Source of the DNA: Daedaleopsis sinensis
Taxonomy: Eukaryota > Basidiomycota > Agaricomycetes > Polyporales > Polyporaceae
Length of the DNA stretch: 64,000 bases
Reading direction: 5' to 3'
NCBI GenBank assembly: GCA_033807695.1
Contig: CM066308.1
Span: 186,001 to 250,000 of the forward strand
The notes under the pieces were generated by a model. That model saw only the letters and a program-made list of their open reading frames with translations. It was not told the origin of the DNA and ran no database searches. The position numbers were made by a program, and so were the translations under genes. Within the stretch, counting starts at the first letter, position 1; each line of letters starts with the position of its first letter. This document shows, in pieces, positions 1 to 11,282 of this stretch.

Positions 1-1684
1 TAACCTCCCGCCTCCGCAGACACCCCCGCTCCCGCCGTACCGCCGAGTACGCTGTAACATACGCACATTGATAGCCCACAGGATAACGAGGTCATCGCGG
101 ACGCCGCTATTCAAGTGCAGCGCGACCGACTTTATCAAAGGAGTTGGGCAAGGCTTCCTGTCGCTTTGGAACGTTCAAGGTGTCGATTGGGTGTAAATGA
201 GCCAGAGTGAATAGAGCTGTCGCAAGGGAAGCCATGTAGGAGAAGCTGGAGACGAAGGGCAGAATCTGAATAGAGCTCGAGGGAGGCAGAAGGAACGCAC
301 ACAACATGTTCGGCAAGGGCCGGATGGTGACGCTGCGGGCGCCTCGAGTCAACGTACGGTGTGCCACTTGCGCTATGTACCATCCGCTCTCTTCCCTCTC
401 TCTCGGTCACTGGATAATTTAATGAACGAAAAGTGAATTGCGGACTCATTCCATGTCTGCTGACGTCTATACAATATTACTCTCACTACAGAGCCCAACT
501 CTCCCGGAACTAGTACTAGTTCGTGACACTGGTTGATTCGCACCTCTGAGGCCTCTGACCCTTTTCTCGTATTCTGCCAGGTATACAGCTGTACTATATG
601 TGCATACTCTGCTTGCACATATCCACCGCCGCCACCGCTATCAGTCTCCGTGTACAGCCCCGGACAAGGCTGTCTCCCGCCCAACACGCCGACTGCTATT
701 GGGAACCAGCGATTGCCCCATCCGTCAGTCGCCGTCCGGCGAAAATGAGACACCATCGACGGGGGCATGATTATCATGCTCGACGCCGCGTGCATAAGCC
801 GCCAGTCAGGTGTCGCTTTCGTCGTCATCAGCGCCCTACCATCTCCGAGTCTCAGTTTCGACAATCCACTGGCCTTAATCCCGGTCGTAGTAGGTGTTCG
901 GCTCGCTCTACGCACGCATTGGCACTCACTATGTCTGAAGAACTTTGCTGTCTGCGGCTTCGCACGAGGACGACGAGATATTTCTAGCTGCGGCCTCTCT
1001 CGACCACATCTGAGATCTATCTCTGACCCCCAGCACACTCCTGTCAACAGCCAATGACTGGGCAGCGACGCACAGAGCTCGCCATAGACCATGCGACTCC
1101 GATTCTCACACAACGGGCCCACCCAGAGCCGGTCGGTTCTTCGCCGATAGCGGCGATGCATCATTATCAGCTCGCCACAAGAACGACGCTCGCATGACTC
1201 TCACAAGGTCCCCGTCAGCTGTCGTGCGCGCACATCTAGCCGTGGATGAACGCACTTCAGTGTTGCCACAGTGGACTCCGGCTCGACGGTCTAACCGTGG
1301 CGACTCCGCCCACAGAAGAGCGGAAGAGGAGCCCGCAGTGACAGAGGAAGATCTGCGGGTGACTCTCCGACACGGGCGTATTTACCGTCCACGACACAGA
1401 CGTACTAGCAGTGCGTCCCACATCTCTCAGTTCCCATCCACGCCCTTATACTCCGCTGTCCGTTAGCAGAATACGGACCTCCCGAGTCTGCAGACATGCG
1501 TACCAGCGCTGCAGCACTCGTGCCCGTCGCCCGACAACCTTTGAAGCACCCATGGAGACGACGTGAGCTTGATTGTGCAGTTGAGTGCCCCTGCACATGC
1601 TTGTAGGGTAGAAGTGTATTTCTAAGGATGGTCATATGTATTTTCGACGTATCCGTACATGTCGAGGTATATCTCTTCGGGGGT
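1..1684. other. No supported gene
   Basis: Open frames occur on both strands, the longest being about 263 codons on the minus strand at 373-1164, but none shows a recognisable domain, a credible exon chain or a frame preference. At this GC content frames of this size arise by chance. The stretch probably holds intergenic DNA or part of a gene that begins outside the window. Confidence 0.4.
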
Positions 1685-3093
1685 CTATATCTCTGCGAGA
1701 TCGTATATCTCTTCGGGATCGCAGTAATAGGCTAATGAGGGATATTGGCAAGTAGGAGGGCAATCCAACTGTTCAACGGTCATCACGGTCTTGTGATCCT
1801 GTTTCCCAAACACCTCGTCCTCTTCCAGAGTATAGGCATCCTCCCACTTCCCCGAAGGACCTTCGTACGGATCACCGTATACATCTACTTCTTCCATCTG
1901 TGCATCCTTAGGAGCACAAGAAGTATCCTTCTTCATCATACTTTCATCGAACTCTATGTCAGTGTTTGGACAACCTACTTCGGGCTCAGAGTAATCTTCG
2001 GCCAGATATAGTGTATGATCTTGGAGTGTTGGTGAGAGTGCTTGAAACCGCCGAAACCAGGTCTGATAATCGGGTGTATCATTGTGGCCCAGGCTGCGGG
2101 AGTAGTCGAGGAATTCGCCGAAGACGTCATTCCACCCTTTGCACAGGGCCCTCCCGGAGATGTGTTTCTTCATTTTAAAAACCTCATCGAGAGTGAGCTC
2201 CTTCTTCCTCTTGTCCTCGGGATCCTCAGAGGCGGACCACGGTAGCGTGCCTATCAGGAGCTCGATGATACAATAGGCAATAGATTCGAGATCATCCCCG
2301 AACGAGGGAGCTAAAGACACGGTGGTTAGTAAAGGTACATACAAACTATCATACACTTACCACAATGTCTGTGATGGTTGAGACTCATATAGCGCTTTGT
2401 TCCGGTGACGCGTTTGGTACTTTTGGAGGAATCCTTCCGGTAGGGCCTGGACACACCGAAATCGATGATATAGATCTGTCCTTCGGTGTCTGTGTCCTCT
2501 GGCCCGAACATGATGTTTCCGGGACTGATGTCGCAGTGAATGATGTTATGCGAGTGTATGTGGCGTATGGCTGCGATCTTGCGTGGACGTTAGACTGGGT
2601 AACCACAATGAAGTATAGGAGAGCACGTACTAACTGACACGCAATCGCCCCGAGGTTACGCAATGACAAGTAATCCGCCCCAACGGCATACAGGTCATAT
2701 CCGAGCACGGGTACGACCATATACTGGAAGTATTGCGTCGATCCGAAGGCTATGACCTGCGGGATACTAGAGTGACCTACACGCTGAATGTCAATGTGTG
2801 CACGCATGCGAAAAAAAAGAAGGCGTGCCTTGTAGAAGGATGAGCGCGCAGGCTTCATGGAGCAACCAGGGGTAGCGTATCACCGGATACTTTCTATTGT
2901 CCTTTTTGATGACAATAAAGCGTGATCTCTTCACGATTACCGGCATTTTTCTTGAATCTCTCGTCGTGAAGGTGCCTTCAAAGACCTCACCTTTGGAATA
3001 TGATTTTCGGGTCAATTGCATATGCTATCTTGAATCAGATCACTCACCGTATGGACTGTGAGTAAGACCTTCCACAATTTCAAGGCTATTCAT
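1685..3093 (-). CDS. CK1-family serine/threonine protein kinase, 5 exons
   Basis: Predicted exons on the minus strand are 3048-3093, 2829-2990, 2631-2776, 2361-2577 and 1685-2310; they join in frame to 398 codons. The N-lobe reads LEIVEGLTHSPYGEVFEGTF (glycine-rich loop), followed by PVIVKR with the likely ATP-binding lysine. The catalytic loop is HCDISPGN, the metal-binding motif is IIDFGVSRPY, and DDLESIAYCIIELLIGTLPW is the CK1-like alpha-F region. These are the hallmarks of the casein kinase 1 group, which phosphorylates Ser/Thr in proteins. The activation-segment motif SLNHH resembles the CK1 SLNAH. The C-terminal 100 or so residues are acidic and specific to this copy. The start at 3093 was chosen because only the splice from 3048 to 2990 restores the full glycine loop; an ATG at 3021 would give a shorter N-lobe. 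The intron at 2777-2828 uses a GC donor. The substrate is unknown. Confidence 0.85.
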
Positions 3094-3448
3094 AGCTATG
3101 GAATGCGTAACGGATAGCTTGATCGAGGTCTTAGGTAGTGGGTAGAGGGCAATCGATAAAGTCGTTAACACGGAGACAAGCGATGGGATTCGGAACGACT
3201 TTATCTTCAGCGTCTGTATGTCCTCGGAACGCAGAACTCGCACCGTACCTACATGACCCGATGACCATGATACGTTCCCATGGCAGGGACTATCAGCCGT
3301 GTCACTAGTAGAGAATACTACAAGCCATACAAGATTGACATACACCATAAACTATCTACCTAAAACTAGATAGGTCCGATTCAGAAACATCTAAGTACAT
3401 TAACGCAACACTAGCTACCACGCGGCGAAACTCCCGCACCACTCATTA
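3094..3448. other. Intergenic, upstream of the kinase gene
   Basis: No gene seen. It lies between the 5' end of the kinase gene and the 3' end of the WDR48-like fragment, both on the minus strand, so it should hold the kinase promoter. The minus frame of the kinase first exon stays open up to 3348, so an earlier start is possible. Confidence 0.4.
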
Positions 3449-4261
3449 TCAAGCATGCACCGCTCCCGCAACCATCGACCCCGGCTTGCGCCGATAATGC
3501 ATGACGAGCTCCGCCGACTGTCTCCGCCAGACATACTGCCGGACCGCCGCGAGGGTGATGTCGAGCGGCAGCACGACGTCGTTGCATAGGATCTCGTACT
3601 GCTCCTCCGGGCGCGGCCGCGAGTCGTGCGCCTGCACGGAAGACAGCGAGCGGCGCTCGAAGGACGAGCGCGGGGTTGCCACGATAGACACGGGCGAGCC
3701 GCCCCCGGCGAGTTTCTCGAGCTTGTCTTGGACCTGCATGGGGACATTGTCAGCGGCAGCCACGGCGACGAGCACGAACGACGCTGGAGACGTAAACGGA
3801 GACGTCCATGCAGTGTGAACTTGCGAACGCGCAAGAACCTACTCGCGGTGAGCTTTGACTGCTGACTGCGCCCGTACAAACGTGCGTCAGCCCTAGAGAG
3901 ACACAGAGGGAGACACAGACAACGTACGTATTCAACAACTCCGGCAGCTGCTCGGCGTCGGGCTCCCTGTAGGGCAGCAGCACGAAGCTCATCTTCGTGA
4001 TCGGGATCGCGGGCGCCTTGTTCTGCAGCAGACACTCGAGCAGCCACAACGGCATCGTCTCCTCCAACGCACGGGCGTCGCTCCCCGTACTCGAGACATG
4101 CCCGCGGTACAGCGTAAACCACCCCGAGGGCGCCTCCTCGGAGATGAGGATCGCAGTACTGGGCGGAATCGGCACACTCTTCGACGACGGCGGGGTGATC
4201 GGACCCGCAAGCAGCACCTGTGCAGGCGTCTTCACCGCAGGCTGCGAGACGGACTCCTGAA
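3449..4261 (-). pseudogene. Orphan C-terminal fragment of a WDR48/UAF1-like protein
   Basis: Three exon-like blocks on the minus strand (about 3928-4261, 3808-3865, 3449-3733) encode the C-terminal domain (DUF3337 type) of WDR48-like proteins, which with their WD40 propeller activate deubiquitinating enzymes. Visible family features are the run [17 protein letters not shown], then [40 protein letters not shown] and the final EILCNDVVLPLDITL followed by VRQYVWR. The WD40 half that should precede this is missing: the adjacent upstream sequence is the end of a different gene, whose stop lies a few bases away. No ATG opens the frame. The first intron (3866-3927) has a good GTACGT donor, but the second (3734-3807) would need its donor at 3806-3807, where the bases read GG, so GTACGT seems to have mutated to GGACGT. 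Truncation plus the damaged donor argue for a dead fragment. The last exon is still open to its stop. Confidence 0.7.
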
Positions 4262-4266
4262 CGATA

Positions 4267-5353
4267 CTATGAGCGTGCCGCAGGACCCATCAAACACAAC
4301 TTCTCCGGTGACAACTCCTCTGCGAGGCCCTCGATACTCTTGTACTCCATGCACAGCTTCCACGACAGGAGCGGGTCGGGGTGGTCGGTGATTCTCCAAA
4401 CACGGGTGAATATCTTCCGTACCACAGCATAGCATGGATATTCTTCCACCGAGTTCAAGTCGTCCATCTCGTCGAACATGAAATCGTGATGTGGACGACA
4501 ACGCTTGCTCAGAATCTTCCACATCATACCATAAGGGTTTGACGCGCGTCCGCAGTAGTCTCGTATTGCCTTGGCGCCACGAAGAAGCATAACGAAGTCT
4601 CTTCCATGTAGGATCGACCACCGCGCGGGACGTGCCCAACGATCACATCCACCATTGGCCCAGTCTTGCTCGATACCGATGCGTGATAACGTGTAGAAGG
4701 CGGCGGGTAGGATCTCGGGGCAACCGTATTCGAGGGCGAAGCGGATAGCAGTGGCGGGCTCCGGGACTTTCGGCCCATAGCGGGTTGACCATCCGCCTCG
4801 TTCTCCAGAAGTAAGAAGAAACATGGAGGGCGACAGATTCGATAGCGCGCACATCTCTGCTTGGTGCCTGACCCAGTCATGGAGAGTGAGCGGCCAATCT
4901 CTGACGACCGTTTTGATGAGATGGTCGCGGAGCGACTCGATGAGGTACTTGTTCGCGAGACGCAGGGCGGGGGAGATAGTCAGGGGCGTGTTCGCATTCC
5001 ACCGATCAAAGTGAGCCTCGCTGTACATACGAGTCAGCGATGTACGGTGATGCAATTGAGAGAGCGGCTTACGCAGGATAGTATAAGAAAGTCAGCAATG
5101 ATGCGAACCCATCGGCGTCGTCTCTAGCTAGCTTGACCATAGGGGCATCCTCGAAGGTCTCCCCCGGCGTGGCATCTCCAAACATGTTGGCGAATACAGT
5201 GGAATGGTGACGGAGAATTGGCTTGTGTACTCGGAATAGTTGAAGACGCGGTGGCTCGGCCGCGGAGGCTAGTCGTTTCGCCGCGAGGACCACATCGCCG
5301 TCTAGGAAGTACAGGCGCGGGTGTTTCTCTAGTGCCGTGTCATATCCTGTCAT
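4267..5353 (-). CDS. BTB/POZ domain protein, 2 exons
   Basis: Exons 5073-5353 and 4267-5020 join in frame to 344 residues across a 52-bp intron (GTAAGC donor, TACAG acceptor). The N-terminus matches the BTB/POZ fold as found in basidiomycetes: [13 protein letters not shown], then [20 protein letters not shown], a short acidic loop, and a [19 protein letters not shown] segment. The intron cuts the domain just after LYYPA. The C-terminal exon is alpha-helical in appearance ([19 protein letters not shown] is the usual post-BTB helix) and has no other motif I recognise. BTB domains dimerise and often bind cullin-3, but in this fungal group targets are generally unknown. The stop at 4267 sits immediately before the WDR48-like fragment on the same strand. 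Confidence 0.8.
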
Positions 5354-5802
5354 AGTAGCGGATCTCCTAGAGTATCATAAGTCAATACTCATCAGATGAG
5401 TTCATGGCCGGTGGTCTGGATAGGACGCACACAAACGGTGTGGCCACCGTCAGTGGTCACTGCGGAGTCGGCAAGTGTGCTGAGATCGCAAACCTGTTGG
5501 TGGTTGATGCATTTCGTCAGTATCATGGCACAACAAATGTAAGGTCAGTCCGACCCTGATTGCACAGCGACGATTCGCAAACGTCGGGCTGGAGGAGGAC
5601 AAGGTGTGCGCCGTATGCCAACGCTGGCGCCCAACCGAGTACTGCCAGCCAGACATTCCCACACTGGATAGCACGTGGATATGCCCCCGGATTAAGTATT
5701 TCCAACTTGCTCACAAACCACCACCACACGCGCACGCAACCGTGGTACCCACAAGCGCGACGATAAGCGTTTCTCAAGCTCGATAGGCATGCACGGTTAA
5801 TC
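5354..5802. other. Divergent promoter region
   Basis: No gene supported. The BTB gene at 4267-5353 (-) and the amidohydrolase at 5803 (+) start at its two ends, so this roughly 450-bp stretch should contain both promoters. Short frames here show no domain. Confidence 0.5.
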
Positions 5803-8800
5803 ATGGACCACCACAAGCTACTCCCGGTCTCGGTAGACTCGACCCCAACGCCGCGCGTAAACTCGCGTCGGCTCCAAGTGTTCTTATCTCTCGTCTTCCT
5901 ATTGACCGCTTTACAGTGCGCTCGCATAGCCACAGGTCTCTTCGCGATTTCAGGAGGAGGAGTATATGCACCGCTGCACGCTCCAGAGATTCTGGAAAAG
6001 TGCCAGCTCCTTCACGTTCCTCCGGGGCCCCCGCCTGACTTCTACACCCGCCGCACGTCCGACCGGTTCGTGAGCGGTACGAAGCCAACTCTGATCAAGG
6101 TGAGTGCGCGATCTTGTGCCAGGTCAATGTGCGAGGTCGGAACCCAACTCACATCCTGTTGCAGAACGCGACCATCTGGACGGGCGGAGACAACGGCTTC
6201 GAGGTCGTTCATGGCGACATCCTCTTGGACGGCGGCATTATCAAGCAAGTCGGTTCGCTCACCGCGGAGCACATCGACGAATTACAAGGTCCATCGGCTG
6301 GTGCAGCCTTGAACCGTATCGATGCACAAGGGAAATGGGTCTCTCCTGGGTAAGTCTGCCTGCCACTCGTTCTTCTACGCCAGTTCTGACTGTTGATCTT
6401 ACTTGCGGCAGGATTGTCGATCTGCACAGTCATCTGTGAGCCCGACTATTTTCCCACAGCTGTGTGTGCTTCTTTGAGTTCTCACCGCGCGGACAGGGGA
6501 GTGTACTCCGTGCCGGAAGTACGCGGCACATCCGACGGCAACTCCAGGAAAGGCCCCGTCCTCCCGGTAAGCCGATCTAGAACCCTCAGACTTAGATATA
6601 CGCTCACCATATGCTCTACGCAGTGGATGCGCGCCCTAGATGGCCTCAACACACACGACGATGCCTTTCCGCTCAGCGTAGCCGGCGGTGTGACGGTGAG
6701 AACTCTCCCGCCGCCCATTGCGATCCTGAACTCACAATGTTACATCAGACAGCGTTGGTTCTTCCTGGCTCGGCGAACGCTATCGGGGGCCAAGGCGCCG
6801 TGATCAAGCTTCGACACACGGAGGAACGCTCACCGACCAGTATGCTGCTGGAGAGCCCTTGGGAGACGAACACTACCGTGTACGACCCCAAGACGTACTT
6901 TCGCTTCCGTCAGATGAAGTGAGCATCCAGACTGTTACTGATCAACATACGTTCACTTACCGCGATTGATAGACATGCATGCGGCGAAAATCCAGGTGCG
7001 CCTCCACTGGCAGAAACTTGCCTTGCTTATGGAAGGATACTGATAGCTTCTATTTCAAAGACCGAATATACTCGAACACTCGCATGGACACCACATGGGC
7101 TTTCCGTCAAGGGCGAGTCCCCTCGCATCATCTCGTTCAACGGGTGGCTCTGACCATCCTCTCGTAGGTACGAAAAGGCTCGCCAGATCAAGCAGGCCCA
7201 AGACGACTATTGCGCGAAGGCGACTCGCGGCGACTGGGCAGGCCTCGGCGAGTATTCGGAGGACCTGCAGTGGGAGGCACTCGTCGACGTCCTCCGAGGG
7301 CGCGTCAAGGTAGGAGAAAGTTCTCCGCGTCTCGGCCTGGCAGAGCGGCTCACAGTGATATGATGCTTACGCAGGTTCACAACCACTGTTACGAGACTGT
7401 TGACCTCGACGACATGGTCCGGGTGAGTGTACATCTGCTGCGCCTCGATGAGCCGCACTTACACATGGTAGATCACGAACGAGTTCCAGTTTTCGATCAC
7501 GGCCTTCCACCACGCTCACGAGACATACCTCGTCCCGGGCACGCTCAAATCCGCATACGGTGCGTCTCAAGGCCTTCTCAATCCACCGACAAACATTGAT
7601 CCTCACTTGACTCAGGTCATCCGCCCGCTGCGGCAATGTTCGCGACCCATGGACGGTACAAGCGCGAGTCATTCCGCGGGTCCGAGTTCGCCGCCCGCAT
7701 TCTCGCCGATAGTGGCATTCAAGTCGTCATGAAGGTATGATCACGGTCGTCTACTCCAACACTACAATAGCATTACATACTCCTTCATGGCTCTGTCTAG
7801 TCTGATCACCCGGTACTCGATTCCCGCTTCCTCCTGTGGGAGGCCCAGCAAGCATATTACTATGGCCTTCCGCACAACCTCGCACTCGCTTCAGTGACGA
7901 CGACCCCTGCCAGCCTCCTCGGACAGGAGCACCGAATCGGGTTCGTGAAAGAAGGTGTGCTCCCATTTCGCTACCTTCACGCAGTCGCACTCGCTGACTA
8001 GGCATACTCAGGATACGATGCGGGTGAGCCACGACACCGAAATGAACGAAATACCGTGCCTGCTCACATATACCTCCCCTCATCTAGACCTCGTCCTCTG
8101 GGACAGTCACCCGCTCGCGCTCGGCGCGACCCCGCAGCAGGTTTGGATCGATGGCATCCCGCAGCTCGCCACCCCGCACACGGTCTCCAAGCCCGCAGCC
8201 TTCCAGCACCTGCCCACGGTCCCGAACTTCGACGACGAGGCTAAGAACGCGCTCGCACACGACGGCCTGCCCCCGCTCGAGCCCCGCGCATCGCGCCCAG
8301 GCACGGTCGTCTTCACCAACGTCAGCAGCGTGTTCGTCCGCGACGCGCGCGGCGGAGTCTCCCAGCTCGTGCCGGCAGAAAGTACAAGCGTCACGGTAGA
8401 CGGCGCCCACTCCCCGCTGTGGGCCGTCGTGCGCTCCGGGAGACTCGTCTGCGTCAACGCTCCGTCCAGCGCGTGCGTGCGCGCGGTGCACGAGGAGGGA
8501 GAAGTTGAATATGTCAACCTCCAGGGCGGCTCGATCACACCCGGGCTGACGACATTCGGCGCGCCGCTCGGGCTCGAGGAGATCCAGGCGGAGCCGTCGA
8601 CACGAGACGGCGTAGCCCCCGACGCGCTCAACGCTGCCGTGCCTGGTGTGGCAGGCGGGAGCGGCGGGCTCATCCGTGCGTTCGACGGGCTGCAGTTCGG
8701 GACTCGTCATGCCCTGTACGTTGCTCGAGCCGCCTCCGCTATTCCAGCACTGACGACTTACATTTCGTATGGCCATGCTCTTGACTGGACTCATAAAGGG

Positions 8801-9834
8801 TCGCATATCGCTCTGGGGTCACCACTGCCGTCGTCGCCCCGACGAGCGGTGGGTTTTTGTCGGGGCTGAGCACCGCGTTCGCCACGGGCGCGAGACACAA
8901 GCTCGCGCGGGGTGCGATCATCCAGGAGTCCGGGACCGTGCACGTCGCCGTGCATCCCGGCGGCAGCCAGAGCGTGAGCACGCAGATCGCCGCGCTCCGC
9001 CACCTCCTCCTCAACCAGACCGACGGCGAGCTCGGCCAAGCGCTCGACCGGATCCGCAAGGTGCGTCCAACCTGGTAGGCACACGCAAGGCGTCGAAGAC
9101 TGACGTGACGACGGGATGCGGCAGGAAGCGGTACCGCTCGTAGTTGAGGCGGAGAGCGCAGACATCATCGCCTCCCTCCTCGCGCTCAAGTCCGAGGTCG
9201 AGCACGCGCTATCGAGCGCCGCCCCAGTCAAGCTGAAGCTCACGATCGCCGGCGGGCGCGAGGCACACCTGCTCGCTCGGGAGATCGCGCAGGCGGACGC
9301 GGGCGTGATCCTCACACAGCCGAGGCCGTTCCCCAAGGAGTGGGAGGCGCGGAGGATGTGAGTCGTTGTCCTTCACGTACTGACCAGGGCGATGTGCTAC
9401 TGCTAACGTCGTGTGCCCGGATACCGCAAGACTGCCAGGCCCGCCGTTGTCCGCGCAGAGCCAAATCGTTGCGCTGCTCGAGCAGAACGTGACGGTCAGG
9501 ATCGGAACGAAGCTGTCGGACAAGGCGCGGAACACGCGTTTCGACGCTGCCTGGGTGAGTCTGACGTTCAATGTCAAATCGCATGACCACACCTCACCTA
9601 TCAGACGATGCTAACGGAAAGCCTACACAGGCCGCCCTCGAGGCGGGCGGAGTGATTTCCAAAGCGCAGGCGATAGCTCTCGCGTCGACGAATGTCGAAA
9701 AGCTGCTTGGTATCGTCGGCGAGGGCGGCGAAGACGAGGCGGACCTCGTTGCGACGAGCGGCGGGGAGTTGCTCGGGTACGGAAAGGTCGTGGGCGTGAT
9801 CTCACCGAGGAGGGGAGTTGTAGACATTTTGTGA
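5803..9834 (+). CDS. Membrane-anchored amidohydrolase (CE9-like), 19 exons
   Basis: Nineteen exons join in frame to 968 residues: 5803-6099, 6165-6349, 6412-6435, 6497-6566, 6624-6695, 6749-6918, 6973-6995, 7061-7112, 7168-7309, 7375-7422, 7472-7559, 7616-7734, 7801-7954, 8012-8023, 8088-8715, 8799-9060, 9125-9357, 9431-9554, 9631-9834. Residues about 26-46 (VFLSLVFLLTALQ) form a signal-anchor helix. The metal site of the amidohydrolase superfamily is visible in order: VDLHSHL (H166, H168), VHNHCYE (H347, H349), FHHAHETY (H374-H377) and SDHPVLDSR (D432). YDADLVLWDSHPLALG is the usual C-terminal beta-sandwich sequence. The second half (VAYRSGVTTAVVAPTSGG and VLEQNV-type segments) looks like a second, amidohydrolase-related domain without the full metal site. 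Fungal relatives are often labelled carbohydrate esterase family 9; the true substrate is unknown. The intron at 7113-7167 uses a GC donor, and exon 14 has only 12 bases. Confidence 0.88.
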
Positions 9835-9837
9835 GCA

Positions 9838-11229
9838 TCACAAGCCGCCGTTACAGTAGCAACTCTTGTTCGATAGCCTAAGATTCCCGCTGAGCTGCAC
9901 CCACCACTCACTCCGCGCCTCGTCCCATGCCCGCGCCCGCTCCTCTACACACGTCTCACACCACTCCCCCAGGCCCCGAATATGAGTCTGGACCCCGTCT
10001 ACCGCGCGCAGGGGGTCCTGGATGTCGTGCATCGCGTACTCCCCAAACTCTGCCATCCACGCACCCCGTCGAGCTCTATCGCGATCCTGTACACCTCCGA
10101 GTCCGCCGACACACGCACCAGTCGCGACAGACTCGCATGCAGGGGGAGGAGTCATGACGAGCACGCGCCACTTCTCCTGGAGCGATTTGCGCGCACGGTG
10201 GAGGCGGATAAGCTCCGAGTCGTTAACGGAGATCAGGGCGCGGTCCGGGCCTGCGACGTCCGTCCAGAACGTGTCGTTTGCGAGGAGCTCGTAGAGCACG
10301 CGCTTGACGGGCATGGTCAGGCTGAACCGCCGCGCGAGGGCGAGCATGTCGAGCGCGACTTTGTAGGAGGCGGGCGGCGGATGGGCGGCGGTAGGCAGGT
10401 GTTTGGACAGCCACTGACGGGAGAGTCGCTTCTCGGCGAGGTCGAGGACTAGCTTGCATGAGAGAGAGTAGGCGGCCCGCAGGAGGGACTTGGCAACGTC
10501 GTCGGTGGTGTTCATAACTGACCCGCTGTTCGCCGTGTGGATGAGTAATCAGGAGTGCACAGACGTGCTGGGACGTACCCTGGGAGCTCGAGGTACGTGA
10601 GGAGGGCGGTGAAGTCACGCTGATCGACTTCGATGACGGTGTATACGGGACACCCTTCGGCTTGCGGGACCTCGAGGGAGTGCGCGCTCCGCATGGAGAA
10701 TCTGCGGGCGAAGAACTCACAGTGTCTCTCGAGACGCGAGCGGAAGAGCTTGAAGTACGTGTTTTCTCCGACTCCTAGTACTAGGACGATGACGTTGCCG
10801 TCCGGGTACCAGAAGTCTGCAGAGCGGGAGGCAACGGGGATCTTGGTCGATGGATGCAGGATCACCAACGAGGAGGTCATGAGAGGGAGATTGGATGGAG
10901 AGTAACGTACTAACACGGTGCTGGAGGTGCCGGAATGCCTGACACGCTTTTGAGCCGAGCCAGCTTGCGAAGGCTACGCAGTATGATTATTACTACATTG
11001 ATGCCACGCGAATAGACTCAATCTATGAAGACTTACTTCCGTGTGCCTTCTTTTCGGATAGCGACCTACAGTCCTGGGCATAACATAAAGTTAGTTTATG
11101 CAACCAGTGATAGCAAAGTGCTTGAACTTACTCGATATCGGATGACCCCGATGCTTCTTCCTCGTCCGACACGAGACTAAGCAGTGGAGCATGCCGTCTG
11201 GTACTAGATCGCAACTTGCGGGATTCCAT
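9838..11229 (-). CDS. BTB/POZ-like protein, 4 exons
   Basis: Exons 11132-11229, 11037-11073, 10579-10973 and 9838-10525 join in frame to 405 residues. The first exon starts MESRKLRSSTRRHAPLL and is basic then acidic (SDEEEASGSSD), so it is probably disordered. The third exon has the BTB-like core: FWYPDGNVIVLVLG, ENTYFKLFRSRLERHCEFFARRF and VIEVDQRDFTALLTYLELPG. The long last exon continues with helical repeats such as LLRAAYSLSCKLVLDLAEKRL and a C-terminal tail with several cysteines. The function is unknown. Introns are 53-63 bp with GTAAGT or GTACGT donors. It converges with the amidohydrolase gene: the two stop codons are separated by 3 bp, so the transcripts must overlap in their 3' UTRs. 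Confidence 0.75.
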
Positions 11230-11282
11230 AGAGGCAGAAGGTCGACAGCTTTGTCGAGCAGAGATGAAGAATGTGGTTTAGA

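Noticed and set aside
373..1164. 263-codon minus-strand open frame
   Set aside because: No domain, no splice context and competing frames on the other strand; not enough to call a gene.
3019..3021. ATG at 3021 as the kinase start
   Set aside because: It gives YSKGEVFEG without the preceding beta-strand; splicing from 3048 to 2990 gives the complete LEIVEG...GEVFEG nucleotide-binding loop.
8084..8806. 240-codon minus-strand open frame
   Set aside because: Shadow of the large amidohydrolase exon 15.
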